NCBI RefSeq assembly: GCF_014701235.1
Contig: NZ_AP022873.1
Span: forward strand, 2,306,876-2,370,875
Direction: 5' to 3'
Length of the DNA: 64,000 nt
Source: Dissulfurispira thermophila
GTDB lineage: Bacteria; Nitrospirota; Thermodesulfovibrionia; Thermodesulfovibrionales; Dissulfurispiraceae
The stretch's first letter is position 1. Every line of letters begins with the position of its first letter. This document shows, one piece after another, positions 50,903 to 60,713 of the stretch. The position numbers were made by a program, and so were the translations under genes. The notes under the pieces are model-generated. The model was not told the origin of the DNA. It did no database searches and saw only the letters and a list, made by a program, of their open reading frames with translations.

Positions 50903-52435
50903 CTAAAACTCATAGTTAATACCAAAGCCATATATGTTTTTCCTGTAGTCATATATGGCAAAATTAGAATCAGCCCGAGTGTATGAGTAGTTAAGATTTA
51001 GATTCAGACCCTCCAAGATCTCATAAACAATGCTTGCATTTGCATTATAGAGCTTATCCCTCCTTTTTGTTGGGATAGATGGATAGCCATTTGTGCCTGT
51101 CCCTGAGATTGTGTGGATATTTTTAAACTGCTGCACTGTCATATCGCCTGATATAGAGAGATTTAACTTATTCATCACAGGATAAAGAATGGTTGCGCTG
51201 ACCTTATCACTTTTACTGTCCCAGTTTTTTCCCTGTGTATCATCCTTTGTATATTCATATCTCATATTGAAAAATCCCTTTCCTTCTTTGAATGGATAGA
51301 TAATGCCAATGAGTGTGGTGTATAAGTTACCGTCTCTGTCTTCATCAGGATCAGCTCCTTGTGTATATTTTAGCATTTCTCTTTTGCCATACCCAACAGA
51401 AAACTGTCCAATAAGGCTGTTGAACAACTGGATATTCAATGTTGGCTTCAAAGATGTTATGGTCATATATTCCTGCTCATTAAGCCACACATGCGAATAA
51501 CTCAAAGGTAGGCTTATTGCACTATTCTGGAAATTATAGCCAGGAATAATGGCTATTGAATGAGCCATAGTATCATAGGCATATGAGTGAAAATAGTTTG
51601 TTGCAAAGATGCTGTATTGTGCTGCAAAAGAGTACTGCCCGCTCATCATCGGGGAATAAGTTACTGCAAATGTATTTGTTATAGCACTGTCTCTTTTGCC
51701 TGATATGTTATCAACTGCTGCTATGCCTATAGTGCCAGTAGGTTTTGAAACAACATTATCGTCAAACTGATATGAAGCACCAATATTAAATCTCCAAGCC
51801 TTGTAAGCCTCTATTACGCGTGCTATAGATGCCTCATATTCCTTTGCAAAAGATGCTAATTCAGAAGATGGGTCAATGCTTATCAATGCCTTTAATGCAT
51901 CCTTTGCCTGTTTTAGTTTTCGCTCTTTTGCATAAATCATTGCTATCTGAAAGTCAACTGCTTGTGTCAAATCCTTATTCAAGGTCTTTGCCTTTGTAAA
52001 TGCGTGGATTGCCTCATCATTTTTGCCTTCCTTTGCAAGCACAAGTCCCTTGAGAAAGGCTATATTTGCTAAAAATACACCTGCCTTTTCTGCCTCTGCA
52101 ATCCATTCCTTTGCCTCCTTAAGCTCATTGAGGTTGTAAAGCATTTCTATTATCTCTGGATATGCCTCATTTACGCGGGGTGTAAGGGTGAGGGCATCCC
52201 TGTAATTGCTTAGTGCTTCTCTGTATTTGCCAACCTGTTTGTATGTGAGACCAAGATAAAATGCCGCTATAGAGGATGATGGATACTGCTGCCTTACTTT
52301 CTTGAATGTCTCGAGGGCCTCTTCATAACTTTCTGCCCTGTATTCTATAATGCCCCTTTGCAAAAGATCCTGTGCAAAGGCGGGTTGTGAAAAGATAAAA
52401 AGAAATACCAATAGAATAAATATCCTTTTCTTCAT
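50903..52435 (-). CDS. TPR-domain outer-membrane beta-barrel protein
   Basis: 510 residues from ATG 52435 (MKKRIFILLVFLFIFSQPAFAQ, a clean signal peptide); the upstream in-frame codons are not needed. The N-terminal half (about 25-215) is TPR repeats (RAESYEEALETFKKV, GKYREALSNYRDAL, KNDEAIHAFTKAK). The C-terminal half alternates aromatic beta strands and ends YGFGINYEF, with the terminal phenylalanine expected of a BAM substrate. This arrangement resembles Slam- and PgaA/BcsC-like exporters. It precedes the giant FecR gene by 10 bp, so it is a candidate outer-membrane partner or exporter for it (inference). Confidence 0.8.
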   Translation of the reverse strand: MKKRIFILLVFLFIFSQPAFAQDLLQRGIIEYRAESYEEALETFKKVRQQYPSSSIAAFYLGLTYKQVGKYREALSNYRDALTLTPRVNEAYPEIIEMLYNLNELKEAKEWIAEAEKAGVFLANIAFLKGLVLAKEGKNDEAIHAFTKAKTLNKDLTQAVDFQIAMIYAKERKLKQAKDALKALISIDPSSELASFAKEYEASIARVIEAYKAWRFNIGASYQFDDNVVSKPTGTIGIAAVDNISGKRDSAITNTFAVTYSPMMSGQYSFAAQYSIFATNYFHSYAYDTMAHSIAIIPGYNFQNSAISLPLSYSHVWLNEQEYMTITSLKPTLNIQLFNSLIGQFSVGYGKREMLKYTQGADPDEDRDGNLYTTLIGIIYPFKEGKGFFNMRYEYTKDDTQGKNWDSKSDKVSATILYPVMNKLNLSISGDMTVQQFKNIHTISGTGTNGYPSIPTKRRDKLYNANASIVYEILEGLNLNLNYSYTRADSNFAIYDYRKNIYGFGINYEF

Positions 52436-52478
52436 AAGTAGTGCCCCTATACTTATAGCAAATTTATAGCATATCTTA

Positions 52479-54275
52479 TTACAAATTGCAATATAATGAT
52501 GCAATCACCTTCTCCGCTATCTTCTTATTAAACCCCTTGATCTTAGCAATCTCTTCAACTGTTGCCTCGCGGATGTTATCAATACTGCCAAAATGTCTCA
52601 AGAGTTCAAGTCTCCTCTTTTTGCCGATCCCCGGAATTTTTTCAAGAGGGGATTCTATCAATCTCTTATCCCTTAATTTTCTGTGAAAAGAAATCGCAAA
52701 CCTGTGAACCTCGTCCCTTATCTTCTTCAAAAGAAGAGAGCCTTTGCTTTTGTCCTCGAGGTCAATAATTTCATCATTTACTAAAAATGCCCTATCAGGT
52801 TTTTTTGCAATAGCAATGAGAGCGGTCTTTATATTTAAATCCTCCATAACTTTTCTTGCAACCTCAAGCTGACCTTTCCCTCCATCTATGACTATCAAGT
52901 CTGGCACTAATTCTTCTTTTCTCAATATCCGTTCTACAATCTCTTGCATCATTGCATAATCATCAACTCCCAAAACACCCTTTATTTTCAGATGCCTGTA
53001 ATTGTCCTTTCTAAACTCGCCATTTTCCCAATAAATAAACGCTCCTACTGATTCACTGCCCTGAATCGTTGACACATCAAAAGCACCAATAGATTGAGGA
53101 ACCTTTGCTAAATGTAATTTGTCTTTTAATGTCGTTAATATCTCCTCGCTCTTCATTCTTGAATCCTGACCTTTCATTGCAAAATAAAGTCTTGCATTTT
53201 CATTTGCCATATGTAGAAGCTCGAGTTTTCTCTCATCCAATGGGTGTTCGATATTAACATTCTCCCCTTTCTTTGCCTTAAGCCATGCCTTTAATGCCCT
53301 TACATTATCAGGCATCACATTGACCAGGATAACTTCCGGCGGGATTATCTCTTTTGCATAGAAGATTTCTATAATACTGTGCATCATTTCTGACTCATCT
53401 GTCGCAATAATACTATCTATAAAAAAGTCCTTTGCACCTATCAATACTCCGCTCCTCACAAAAAGGATATTGAATGCAATATTATCCCCTTCTTTGTAAT
53501 AGCCGATAACATCAATGTCTCCAAGCTCGGGAGAGACAACCTTCTGTGATTCAAATGCCCTCTGGAGCTTAAATAATCTATCCCTTATCTCTGCTGCCTC
53601 TTCAAATCGCATCTCTTCAGAAAGTGAGAGCATCTTTTCTTCGAGTCTGTTGAGCAGTTCCTTTTTTTCACCTTTTAGAAAAAGTATCACTTCATCAACT
53701 ATCTTTCTGTAATCCTTTTCACTGATAAGCCCGGCGCATGGAGCAGCACATCTCTTCATCTGATATTGAATACATGGTCTGATAGGTTTATCGAGGGAAT
53801 ATCTACATGTCCTGATTAAAAAATTCCTTCTAATAAAGCTAATCGCCTCCCACATTGCCTGTGAAGGCACATAAGGACCGAAATAGAGATTACCATCTTT
53901 CTTCATTCCTCTTACAACCTCTATCCTTGGCCACTGCTCTCTAATAGTGAGTTTTATATATGGATAGTTTTTGTCATCTCTCAAAATAATGTTGAATCTC
54001 GGCTTGTATTGCTTTATGAGGTTTGCCTCCAATATCAGTGCCTCTAATTCATTGTCAGTGACAATAAAGGAGAAGTCTCTTACCATCTTTACCATTGCTG
54101 CCTTTCGTGCATCGAGATTTGCAGAATCACGAAAATAACTCATCAGACGACTCCTCAGATTCTTTGCCTTGCCAACATAGAGAACCTTTTCTTTCGAGCC
54201 TTTAAAAATATAAACTCCCGGCTTTTTAGGGATGTTTGATAGCTCTTTACCTTTTATTTTTTGCTCTTTATCCAT
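52479..54275 (-). CDS. uvrC: Excinuclease ABC subunit C
   Basis: 598 residues. A GIY-YIG nuclease domain is at the N-terminus (KPGVYIFKGSKEKVLYVGKAKNL). The UVR motif is near 205-240, the RNase H-like second nuclease region has GAFDVSTIQGSESVGAF and VIDGGKGQLE, and tandem helix-hairpin-helix motifs lie at the end (IPGIGKKRRLELLRHFGS). It makes both incisions in nucleotide excision repair with UvrAB. It lies 39 bp from the divergent PBP1A gene and upstream of the TPR-barrel gene. Confidence 0.96.
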   Translation of the reverse strand: MDKEQKIKGKELSNIPKKPGVYIFKGSKEKVLYVGKAKNLRSRLMSYFRDSANLDARKAAMVKMVRDFSFIVTDNELEALILEANLIKQYKPRFNIILRDDKNYPYIKLTIREQWPRIEVVRGMKKDGNLYFGPYVPSQAMWEAISFIRRNFLIRTCRYSLDKPIRPCIQYQMKRCAAPCAGLISEKDYRKIVDEVILFLKGEKKELLNRLEEKMLSLSEEMRFEEAAEIRDRLFKLQRAFESQKVVSPELGDIDVIGYYKEGDNIAFNILFVRSGVLIGAKDFFIDSIIATDESEMMHSIIEIFYAKEIIPPEVILVNVMPDNVRALKAWLKAKKGENVNIEHPLDERKLELLHMANENARLYFAMKGQDSRMKSEEILTTLKDKLHLAKVPQSIGAFDVSTIQGSESVGAFIYWENGEFRKDNYRHLKIKGVLGVDDYAMMQEIVERILRKEELVPDLIVIDGGKGQLEVARKVMEDLNIKTALIAIAKKPDRAFLVNDEIIDLEDKSKGSLLLKKIRDEVHRFAISFHRKLRDKRLIESPLEKIPGIGKKRRLELLRHFGSIDNIREATVEEIAKIKGFNKKIAEKVIASLYCNL

Positions 54276-54314
54276 AGGTTTTATTTTACAGCATATCAGT
54301 TATAATATTTATAT

Positions 54315-56084
54315 ATGCGTTGGCTAAAGATTCTGCTCATTATTCTTCTGTCAGCAGCAATTGGTGCATCAGGAGGATTCGTTTACTGGAGCCTCTCTGA
54401 CCTTCCGGAGATAAAATCCCTCGAAGGCTATACCCCATTTGAGTCGTCTTTTATATATTCTTCTGATGGAAAAGTTCTGGCAGAACTATATCTTGAAAGA
54501 AGAAATTTTATTCCATATTATAACATTCCTGATTTCGTTAAAAAGGCATTTATAGCCATTGAAGACCAGAGATTCTATTCCCACCCTGGAATGGATATAG
54601 TCGGGATCATCAGGGCGTTTTATAAAAATCTCATGGCACATAGCATAGTTGAAGGCGGAAGCACCATTACACAGCAGTTGACAAAGATGCTGTTTTTAAA
54701 ACCAGAAAAGAGCCTGTCGAGAAAGATAAAAGAGGCAATAATAGCTGTACAGATAGAAAAGCGATATACAAAAGACGAGATACTGGGGATGTATCTGAAT
54801 CAGGCATATTTTGGAACAAGGGCATATGGAATCGAGGCTGCTGCCCAGACATACTTCGGGAAATCTGTGACAGAATTATCTATATCAGATGCTGCCTTGC
54901 TCGCGGGATTACAAAAGGCACCTGCATTATATTCCCCATTCAAAAACCCTGAAAAGGCTTTAATGAGAAGACAGCTTGTTCTAAAAAAAATGCTTCAGAG
55001 TGGTTTTATATCGCAAGAACAATACGAAAAGGCAAATGCAGAACCTCTACCAGCAAAACCATTTTATAGAAAATATGAAGCACCCTACTTTGTAGAACAT
55101 CTGAGGCATTATCTTGAATCAAGATATGGAAATGCAATATACACATCAGGGCTTAAAATATATTCTACAATCGATTACAACATGCAAAAAATTGCTGAAG
55201 AAGCTGTTGCAAGAGGTATTGCTTCTATTGAAAAGCGCGTTAAAAAAGGTGTTCAGGCTGCACTTATAGCTATTGATTTGCGAAATGGACATATAAAGGC
55301 ACTTGTTGGCGGCACAGACTTTTGGGAAACGCAATTCAACAGAGCAACCATGGCATTGAGACAGCCCGGCTCTGCATTCAAGCCTTTTGTTTATGCCGCT
55401 GCAATAGAAAACGGGATGTCAGAATCAGATGAAATACTCGACAGCCCGGTATCTTTTCCAGGGGGAAAGCCAAATCAGCTCTGGTCTCCAAAAAATTATG
55501 ATGGCGAATATCACGGATATGTACCACTCAAGACAGCCCTTGCACTTTCACTCAATGCAGCAACAGTTCGTCTGGCAAATGATGTTGGCATACAAAACAT
55601 AATAGACCTCGCCAGACAATGTGGAATTAAAAGCACTCTTCAGCCATATCTGCCAATAGCGCTTGGTGCATCAGATGTCACTCTTTTAGAATTAACATCT
55701 GCATATGGCGTCTTTGCTACAGGCAACAGGATAGAACCTGTTACATATGAAAAAATAGTAAACAGAGACGGTGTGCTTGTAGAGGAGTCCTTTCCATTTT
55801 CAGAAAATGTTCTTGAGCCAGAAACCGTAGATAAAATAAAAGAACTCTTAAGAGCAGTCATTGAGATGGGGACTGCAACAAAGGCAAAAGAGATAAAAAG
55901 GACTGTTTACGGCAAGACAGGAACAACAAATGATTTTTCAGATGCATGGTTTGTAGGGTTTGATGACAGCCTTGTTGTTGGTGTATGGGTTGGAAGAGAT
56001 AATCATAAACCAATTGGACCAAAAGAGGCGGGTGCAAGAGCAGCACTGCCGATATGGATAGAGTTTATGAAAAATATTAAATGA
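54315..56084 (+). CDS. Penicillin-binding protein 1A (bifunctional)
   Basis: 589 residues, compact for PBP1A. It has an N-terminal membrane helix (5-25) and a GT51 glycosyltransferase (about 50-225; AIEDQRFYSHPGMD, GGSTITQQLTKML). The transpeptidase has QPGSAFKPFVYAA (active serine), SLNAAT and GKTGTTND. It polymerises and crosslinks peptidoglycan outside the inner membrane. It diverges from uvrC and is followed by parA after 49 bp of GAGGTGAAG-type simple sequence. Confidence 0.94.
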   Translation: MRWLKILLIILLSAAIGASGGFVYWSLSDLPEIKSLEGYTPFESSFIYSSDGKVLAELYLERRNFIPYYNIPDFVKKAFIAIEDQRFYSHPGMDIVGIIRAFYKNLMAHSIVEGGSTITQQLTKMLFLKPEKSLSRKIKEAIIAVQIEKRYTKDEILGMYLNQAYFGTRAYGIEAAAQTYFGKSVTELSISDAALLAGLQKAPALYSPFKNPEKALMRRQLVLKKMLQSGFISQEQYEKANAEPLPAKPFYRKYEAPYFVEHLRHYLESRYGNAIYTSGLKIYSTIDYNMQKIAEEAVARGIASIEKRVKKGVQAALIAIDLRNGHIKALVGGTDFWETQFNRATMALRQPGSAFKPFVYAAAIENGMSESDEILDSPVSFPGGKPNQLWSPKNYDGEYHGYVPLKTALALSLNAATVRLANDVGIQNIIDLARQCGIKSTLQPYLPIALGASDVTLLELTSAYGVFATGNRIEPVTYEKIVNRDGVLVEESFPFSENVLEPETVDKIKELLRAVIEMGTATKAKEIKRTVYGKTGTTNDFSDAWFVGFDDSLVVGVWVGRDNHKPIGPKEAGARAALPIWIEFMKNIK

Positions 56085-56172
56085 AAATGATACAATAAAA
56101 AGAGACGGTGAAGAGGTAAAGAGAGGTGAAGGGATGAAGAGGTCCATTCACCAATTCATTGATAAAGATTTA

Positions 56173-56931
56173 ATGGGAAAGACAATAGTTATAGCAAATC
56201 AAAAAGGCGGGGTAGGAAAGACAACCACAACCATTAACCTCGCAGCATCTTTAGCCCTTGCAGAAAAGGACATCCTTGTTATAGACACAGACCCGCAAGG
56301 CAATCTAACAAGTGGTCTTGGTGTAAACAGAGATGAACTCCAAAAAAGCCTTTATGACATCTACACAAGCAGATTTCCCATAGAAGATGTAATCATAGAA
56401 ACATCTGTTCCTCACCTCCATATTGTCCCGTCAAATATTGACCTATTAGGAGTAGAAGTAGAACTTGTTCAGAAAGAAGGAAGGGAAAAAATACTTTTAA
56501 ATGCAATTGCAAAAATAAAAAATAACTACCGCTATATATTCATTGATTGTCCACCATCTCTTGGACTGCTTACCCTCAATGGTCTTGTTGCTGCTGACTC
56601 TATTATCGTCCCGGTGCAATGCGAATACTATTCACTCGAAGGACTTGGCCTTTTATCAAGAACCCTCAAACTTGTGCGAGGCTCATTTAATCCCACGCTG
56701 GATATAGAGGGCATACTACTGACAATGTTCGACTCAAGAAACACACTCTCACATCAGGTAGCAGAAGAAGTGAGGAAGTTTTTCAAAGAAAAGGTCTATC
56801 ATACACTTATACCAAGAAATGTTGCTCTTGGTGAGGCACCGAGCCATGGGAAGCCTGCAATCCTCTATGATGCTCGTTCAAAGGGTGCCCAGAGCTACTT
56901 ATCCCTTGCAAAGGAGATACTCTCAAGATGA
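56173..56931 (+). CDS. parA: Chromosome-partitioning ATPase ParA/Soj
   Basis: About 252 residues from ATG 56173. It starts MGKTIVIANQKGGVGKTTTT with the deviant Walker A, then DTDPQGNLTSGLG and DCPPSLGLLTLNGL, as in Soj. The frame is open from an earlier ATG at 56134 that lies in a GAGGTGAAGGG simple repeat resembling a ribosome site, so the start is ambiguous; the family favours 56173. It dimerises on ATP, binds DNA and moves ParB-parS complexes. It overlaps parB by 4 bp. Confidence 0.95.
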   Translation: MGKTIVIANQKGGVGKTTTTINLAASLALAEKDILVIDTDPQGNLTSGLGVNRDELQKSLYDIYTSRFPIEDVIIETSVPHLHIVPSNIDLLGVEVELVQKEGREKILLNAIAKIKNNYRYIFIDCPPSLGLLTLNGLVAADSIIVPVQCEYYSLEGLGLLSRTLKLVRGSFNPTLDIEGILLTMFDSRNTLSHQVAEEVRKFFKEKVYHTLIPRNVALGEAPSHGKPAILYDARSKGAQSYLSLAKEILSR

Positions 56932-57755
56932 AGACAGCATTAGGAAAAGGTCTCGGCTCTCTCCTTCCTGATAAAGGAGAAGAGGTCATCAATATCGAGA
57001 TAGAAAAAATAATACCAAATCAATATCAGCCGCGAAAGATATTCAAAGACGATGCCTTAAAAGAGCTTTCAGCCTCTATAAAAGAAAAAGGCGTGTTGCA
57101 GCCTGTTATTGTATCCCGCTCCGGAGATGGCACATTCAGACTCATTGCTGGCGAGCGCAGATGGAGGGCTGCAACACTGGCGGGTCTTAAAAAAATTCCT
57201 GCCCTTGTAAAAGATGTATCATCTCAGGATGCAATAGAGATTGCCCTTATAGAAAATATCCAACGAGAAGAACTAAATGCAGTAGAAACAGCAGAGGCAT
57301 TCAACAGACTAATAAAAGAATTTAATCTAACACAGGAAAACCTTTCACAAAGGGTTGGCAAAGACAGGGCAACCATAGCAAATTATCTCCGCATTCTGAA
57401 GCTCCCTGATGAAATTAAGTCATTTATAAACAATAACAGCATATCCATTGGTCATGCAAAGACATTACTCACATTAGAAAACAGACAGAAACAGATAGAG
57501 GCTGCAAAAGAGATAATCAAAAAAGGCTTGAGCGTAAGAGAGGCAGAGGCATTATGCAAGAGATTATCCCAACCAATGGTGCCAAAGAAGAAAAAAGACA
57601 AACTCCCTGAAGTTGCAGAACTCGAAAATAAACTCACCCGTTCTTTAGGAACAAGAGTCAAAATCAACCATAAAAACAAAAGAGGGAAAATAGAGATAGA
57701 ATATTACTCCCTCGATGAATTAGACAGATTGCTTGAGATTTTAATGAAGGGATAG
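56928..57755 (+). CDS. parB: Chromosome-partitioning protein ParB/Spo0J
   Basis: 275 residues. It has the N-terminal ParA-binding segment KTALGKGLGSLLPD and the CTPase domain with GERRWRAATLAGL and ALIENIQREELNAVE. A helix-turn-helix (LSQRVGKDRATIANYLRILKL) and a C-terminal dimerisation region follow. It spreads from parS sites; I found no perfect parS in the window. Its end overlaps the convergent SGNH hydrolase gene by 15 bp. Confidence 0.95.
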   Translation: MKTALGKGLGSLLPDKGEEVINIEIEKIIPNQYQPRKIFKDDALKELSASIKEKGVLQPVIVSRSGDGTFRLIAGERRWRAATLAGLKKIPALVKDVSSQDAIEIALIENIQREELNAVETAEAFNRLIKEFNLTQENLSQRVGKDRATIANYLRILKLPDEIKSFINNNSISIGHAKTLLTLENRQKQIEAAKEIIKKGLSVREAEALCKRLSQPMVPKKKKDKLPEVAELENKLTRSLGTRVKINHKNKRGKIEIEYYSLDELDRLLEILMKG

Positions 57756-58277
57756 TTTCAAAAACCCCTCCACCTCTTTTACCCATACATCATATCCTTT
57801 ATCGCTGAGATGAACTCCATCGTCAAGTAAATAATCACCTTTTAACCTTCCTTCTAAGTCAATAAAAAGACAAAACACATCAAGGTATTTTACATTGAAT
57901 TCATCTGCAATCTCTTTGAGCTTCTTGTTTATTGCCTTAATATCGTTGTTATCTATCCAGTGTAAATTCACAGGCAGTATGCTTTGAATAATAATTATTG
58001 CATCTTTAAAGTTAGATGATAGTTTACTCACAATCTTTTTGTATGGGTTAAAAATATCAAAGTCTTCTATTGCGATATTATTAATGCCTGTCATTAAAAA
58101 GATGAAATCAGGATCTTTGATTGATGAAATAATCCTGTCAATTCGTCCAAAGAGCTGCTGGACTGTTTCGCCTGACACACCAAGATTTATTACATCATGT
58201 TCAAGGAAATATCTCTGCCAGTCAAAATATTCTGTCAGGGAATCACCGATAAATACTATGCATTTATTAGCTTTCAT
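57741..58277 (-). CDS. SGNH/GDSL-family hydrolase
   Basis: 178 residues from ATG 58277 ([17 protein letters not shown]), which overlaps the 3' end of pyrG by 11 bp. Block I is GDSLTEY with the serine, the Gly block is [12 protein letters not shown], the Asn block is TGINNI and the Asp/His block is [10 protein letters not shown]. Cytoplasmic, as there is no signal peptide. Substrate unknown (lysophospholipase/acetyl esterase-like). It is probably co-transcribed with kdsB-pyrG. Confidence 0.85.
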   Translation of the reverse strand: MKANKCIVFIGDSLTEYFDWQRYFLEHDVINLGVSGETVQQLFGRIDRIISSIKDPDFIFLMTGINNIAIEDFDIFNPYKKIVSKLSSNFKDAIIIIQSILPVNLHWIDNNDIKAINKKLKEIADEFNVKYLDVFCLFIDLEGRLKGDYLLDDGVHLSDKGYDVWVKEVEGFLKLSLH

Positions 58278-59919
58278 CAGGATGAAAGAGCTCTCGTCTC
58301 TCTTTGAGAGATGCACTAATGAATGCCTTAAATAATGGATGCGGTTCTATGGGTCTTGATTTAAATTCAGGATGAAATTGACAGCCTAAAAACCAGGGGT
58401 GATCTTTTAACTCTATCATCTCTACTAACTCTCCATCAGGTGATGTGCCGCTGATTATAAGGCCATTCTTGGTGAGGACTTCTCTGTAATTGTTGTTAAA
58501 CTCGTATCTATGCCTGTGTCTTTCTGTTATTTCCTTTGTTTTGTATGCATTAAAGGCGTGAGTTTCTTCTTTTATAACACACGGGTAAGCCCCGAGTCTC
58601 ATGGTGCCACCCATCTGGGAGTCCTTTGAACGTTCCTCTATCTTCCCTGTCCTGTGGTTATACCATCTCTCCATAAGATATATAACGGGGTCTTTTGCAT
58701 CAGGATCAAATTCTGTGCTGTTTGCAGATAGATTACAGACATTTCTGCTAAATTCTATAACAGCGGTCTGCATCCCAAGACAGATGCCAAGGTAAGGTAT
58801 TTTTTTCTCCCTCGCATATCTTATAGCCTCTATCTTTCCCTCGATGCCCCTTGCCCCAAACCCTCCTGGAACAAGTATCCCATCTGCATCTGATAAAAAG
58901 ATCTCTGCACCCCTTCTCTCTATTTCTTCTGCATCAACCCACTGAAGATTTACCCTCGCATTATTGGCAATCCCCCCATGAATGAGCGCCTCTGTAAGAC
59001 TTTTATATGCATCCTTTAGACCAACATATTTTCCAACAATTGCTATGGTTGTTTCAAATTTTGGCTCTTTTATCCTCTTGACAACCTCTACCCAGAGCGA
59101 TATGTCTGGCTCAGGGCGATTGAGTGACAGTTTTTTTTCTATGAGTTTATCAAGTCCTTCTAATTTAAAACAGAGCGGCACTTCATATACAGTCTCTACA
59201 TCTGCTGCTGCAATAACTGCATCAGGCTCAAGGTTGCAGTGCAGTGCTATCTTTCTCTTTACATCCTCAGACAATGGCATCTCTGCCCTGCATATGAGGA
59301 TGTCAGGCTGAATTCCTATTGCCCTCAACTCTTTCACACTATGTTGTGTAGGCTTACTTTTTAGCTCTCCAGCTGCCTTTATATAAGGGACTAAAGTAAG
59401 GTGCATATAAAGGACATTTTCTCTGCCAACATCATATCTAAATTGCCTTATAGCCTCTAAAAATGGCAGACTCTCTATATCGCCAACAGTGCCTCCGATT
59501 TCGACTATTATTACATCATATTTATCTGTTGCAGCTGATTTTATGGCAGTTTTTATCTCATCAGTGATATGAGGAACGACTTGAACAGTATCTCCGAGGT
59601 AGTCACCTCGTCTCTCTTTTGTTATAACATTATGGTATATCTTTCCTGTTGTGTAGTTGTTAAAAACAGATGTCCTTACATGTGTAAATCTTTCATAGTG
59701 CCCTAAGTCAAGGTCTGTTTCACAGCCATCGTCTGTAACAAAGACCTCTCCATGCTCAAATGGACTAAGTGTGCCGGGGTCAACATTGATATACGGGTCA
59801 AGCTTCTGTATTGTTACCTTAAGCCCCTTTGCCTCAAGAAGCGCGCCAGTTGCTGATGCTGCAATACCCTTGCCTAATGCTGATACAACCCCGCCTGTTA
59901 CAAAGATGTATTTAGGCAT
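58267..59919 (-). CDS. pyrG: CTP synthase
   Basis: 550 residues. The synthetase half starts [17 protein letters not shown] and contains [20 protein letters not shown]. The amidotransferase half has the nucleophile GICLGMQ and the C-terminal HPEF. It converts UTP to CTP; the CTP feeds KdsB, whose gene precedes and overlaps it by 22 bp, a common kdsB-pyrG pairing. Confidence 0.97.
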   Translation of the reverse strand: MPKYIFVTGGVVSALGKGIAASATGALLEAKGLKVTIQKLDPYINVDPGTLSPFEHGEVFVTDDGCETDLDLGHYERFTHVRTSVFNNYTTGKIYHNVITKERRGDYLGDTVQVVPHITDEIKTAIKSAATDKYDVIIVEIGGTVGDIESLPFLEAIRQFRYDVGRENVLYMHLTLVPYIKAAGELKSKPTQHSVKELRAIGIQPDILICRAEMPLSEDVKRKIALHCNLEPDAVIAAADVETVYEVPLCFKLEGLDKLIEKKLSLNRPEPDISLWVEVVKRIKEPKFETTIAIVGKYVGLKDAYKSLTEALIHGGIANNARVNLQWVDAEEIERRGAEIFLSDADGILVPGGFGARGIEGKIEAIRYAREKKIPYLGICLGMQTAVIEFSRNVCNLSANSTEFDPDAKDPVIYLMERWYNHRTGKIEERSKDSQMGGTMRLGAYPCVIKEETHAFNAYKTKEITERHRHRYEFNNNYREVLTKNGLIISGTSPDGELVEMIELKDHPWFLGCQFHPEFKSRPIEPHPLFKAFISASLKERRELFHPDES

Positions 59920-60680
59920 TTCTCTACCCTCTCCAGATCCATTGATGTATCTACTCCTATGGTCTCAAATTTTGTTTCTTTTACTTTTATTCTAAAGCCA
60001 TTTTCTAATGCCCTTAATTGTTCGAGTCTTTCTATTTCTTCTAATTTTGTTGGGGGCAGTTTTGAAAGGATTAGCAATACATCTTTTCTATACGCATATA
60101 TGCCGATGTGTTTGAAGAGCGTAAACTGTGAACCATAAACAGTAATCTGTCCCGGGTCTTTCCATTCATTCCTGTGATATGGTATCGGAGACCTCGAAAA
60201 ATAAAGGGCAAAACCTTCTGAATTAAAAACTACCTTTACAATATTTGGGTCAATTACCTCTGTGGTATCCTCTATCCTCTTTGATAGAGTGCCTATAGAT
60301 GCCCTTTCATCATCCATTAGCCTTATAACATCATCTATCATCTGCGGATGAATCAATGGCTCATCTCCTTGGACATTGACAATTATATCTGTAGCCTGAA
60401 ATCTATGTCCTATAGCCTGTAATTTTTCAATAGCTTCTGCAATTCTATCTGTGCCTGATGGATGTGTCTCTGATGTCATTATGGCATTTCCTCCAAAACC
60501 TTCTACGGTGTCATAAATTAGTTTGTTGTCTGTTGCCACAAAAACATCTTGCACAAGACGAGCTCTCCTTGCCCTTTCATACACATGCTGAATCATGGGT
60601 TTTCCTGATAGGAGGCAAAGGGGTTTCCCTGGCAAGCGGGAAGATGCATATCGAGACGGTATAATAACAATAGAAGACAT
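59898..60680 (-). CDS. kdsB: CMP-KDO synthetase
   Basis: 260 residues from ATG 60680 ([21 protein letters not shown]); the longer open frame upstream would overlap lnt and lacks support. Motifs: [19 protein letters not shown] and NVQGDEPLI. It activates KDO for lipopolysaccharide core synthesis, so the organism makes KDO-containing LPS. Translationally coupled to pyrG. Divergent from lnt with only 33 bp between starts. Confidence 0.95.
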   Translation of the reverse strand: MSSIVIIPSRYASSRLPGKPLCLLSGKPMIQHVYERARRARLVQDVFVATDNKLIYDTVEGFGGNAIMTSETHPSGTDRIAEAIEKLQAIGHRFQATDIIVNVQGDEPLIHPQMIDDVIRLMDDERASIGTLSKRIEDTTEVIDPNIVKVVFNSEGFALYFSRSPIPYHRNEWKDPGQITVYGSQFTLFKHIGIYAYRKDVLLILSKLPPTKLEEIERLEQLRALENGFRIKVKETKFETIGVDTSMDLERVEKCLNTSL

Positions 60681-60713
60681 AATTTCTTTTATGATAACAT
60701 AAGTAAAGCTATT

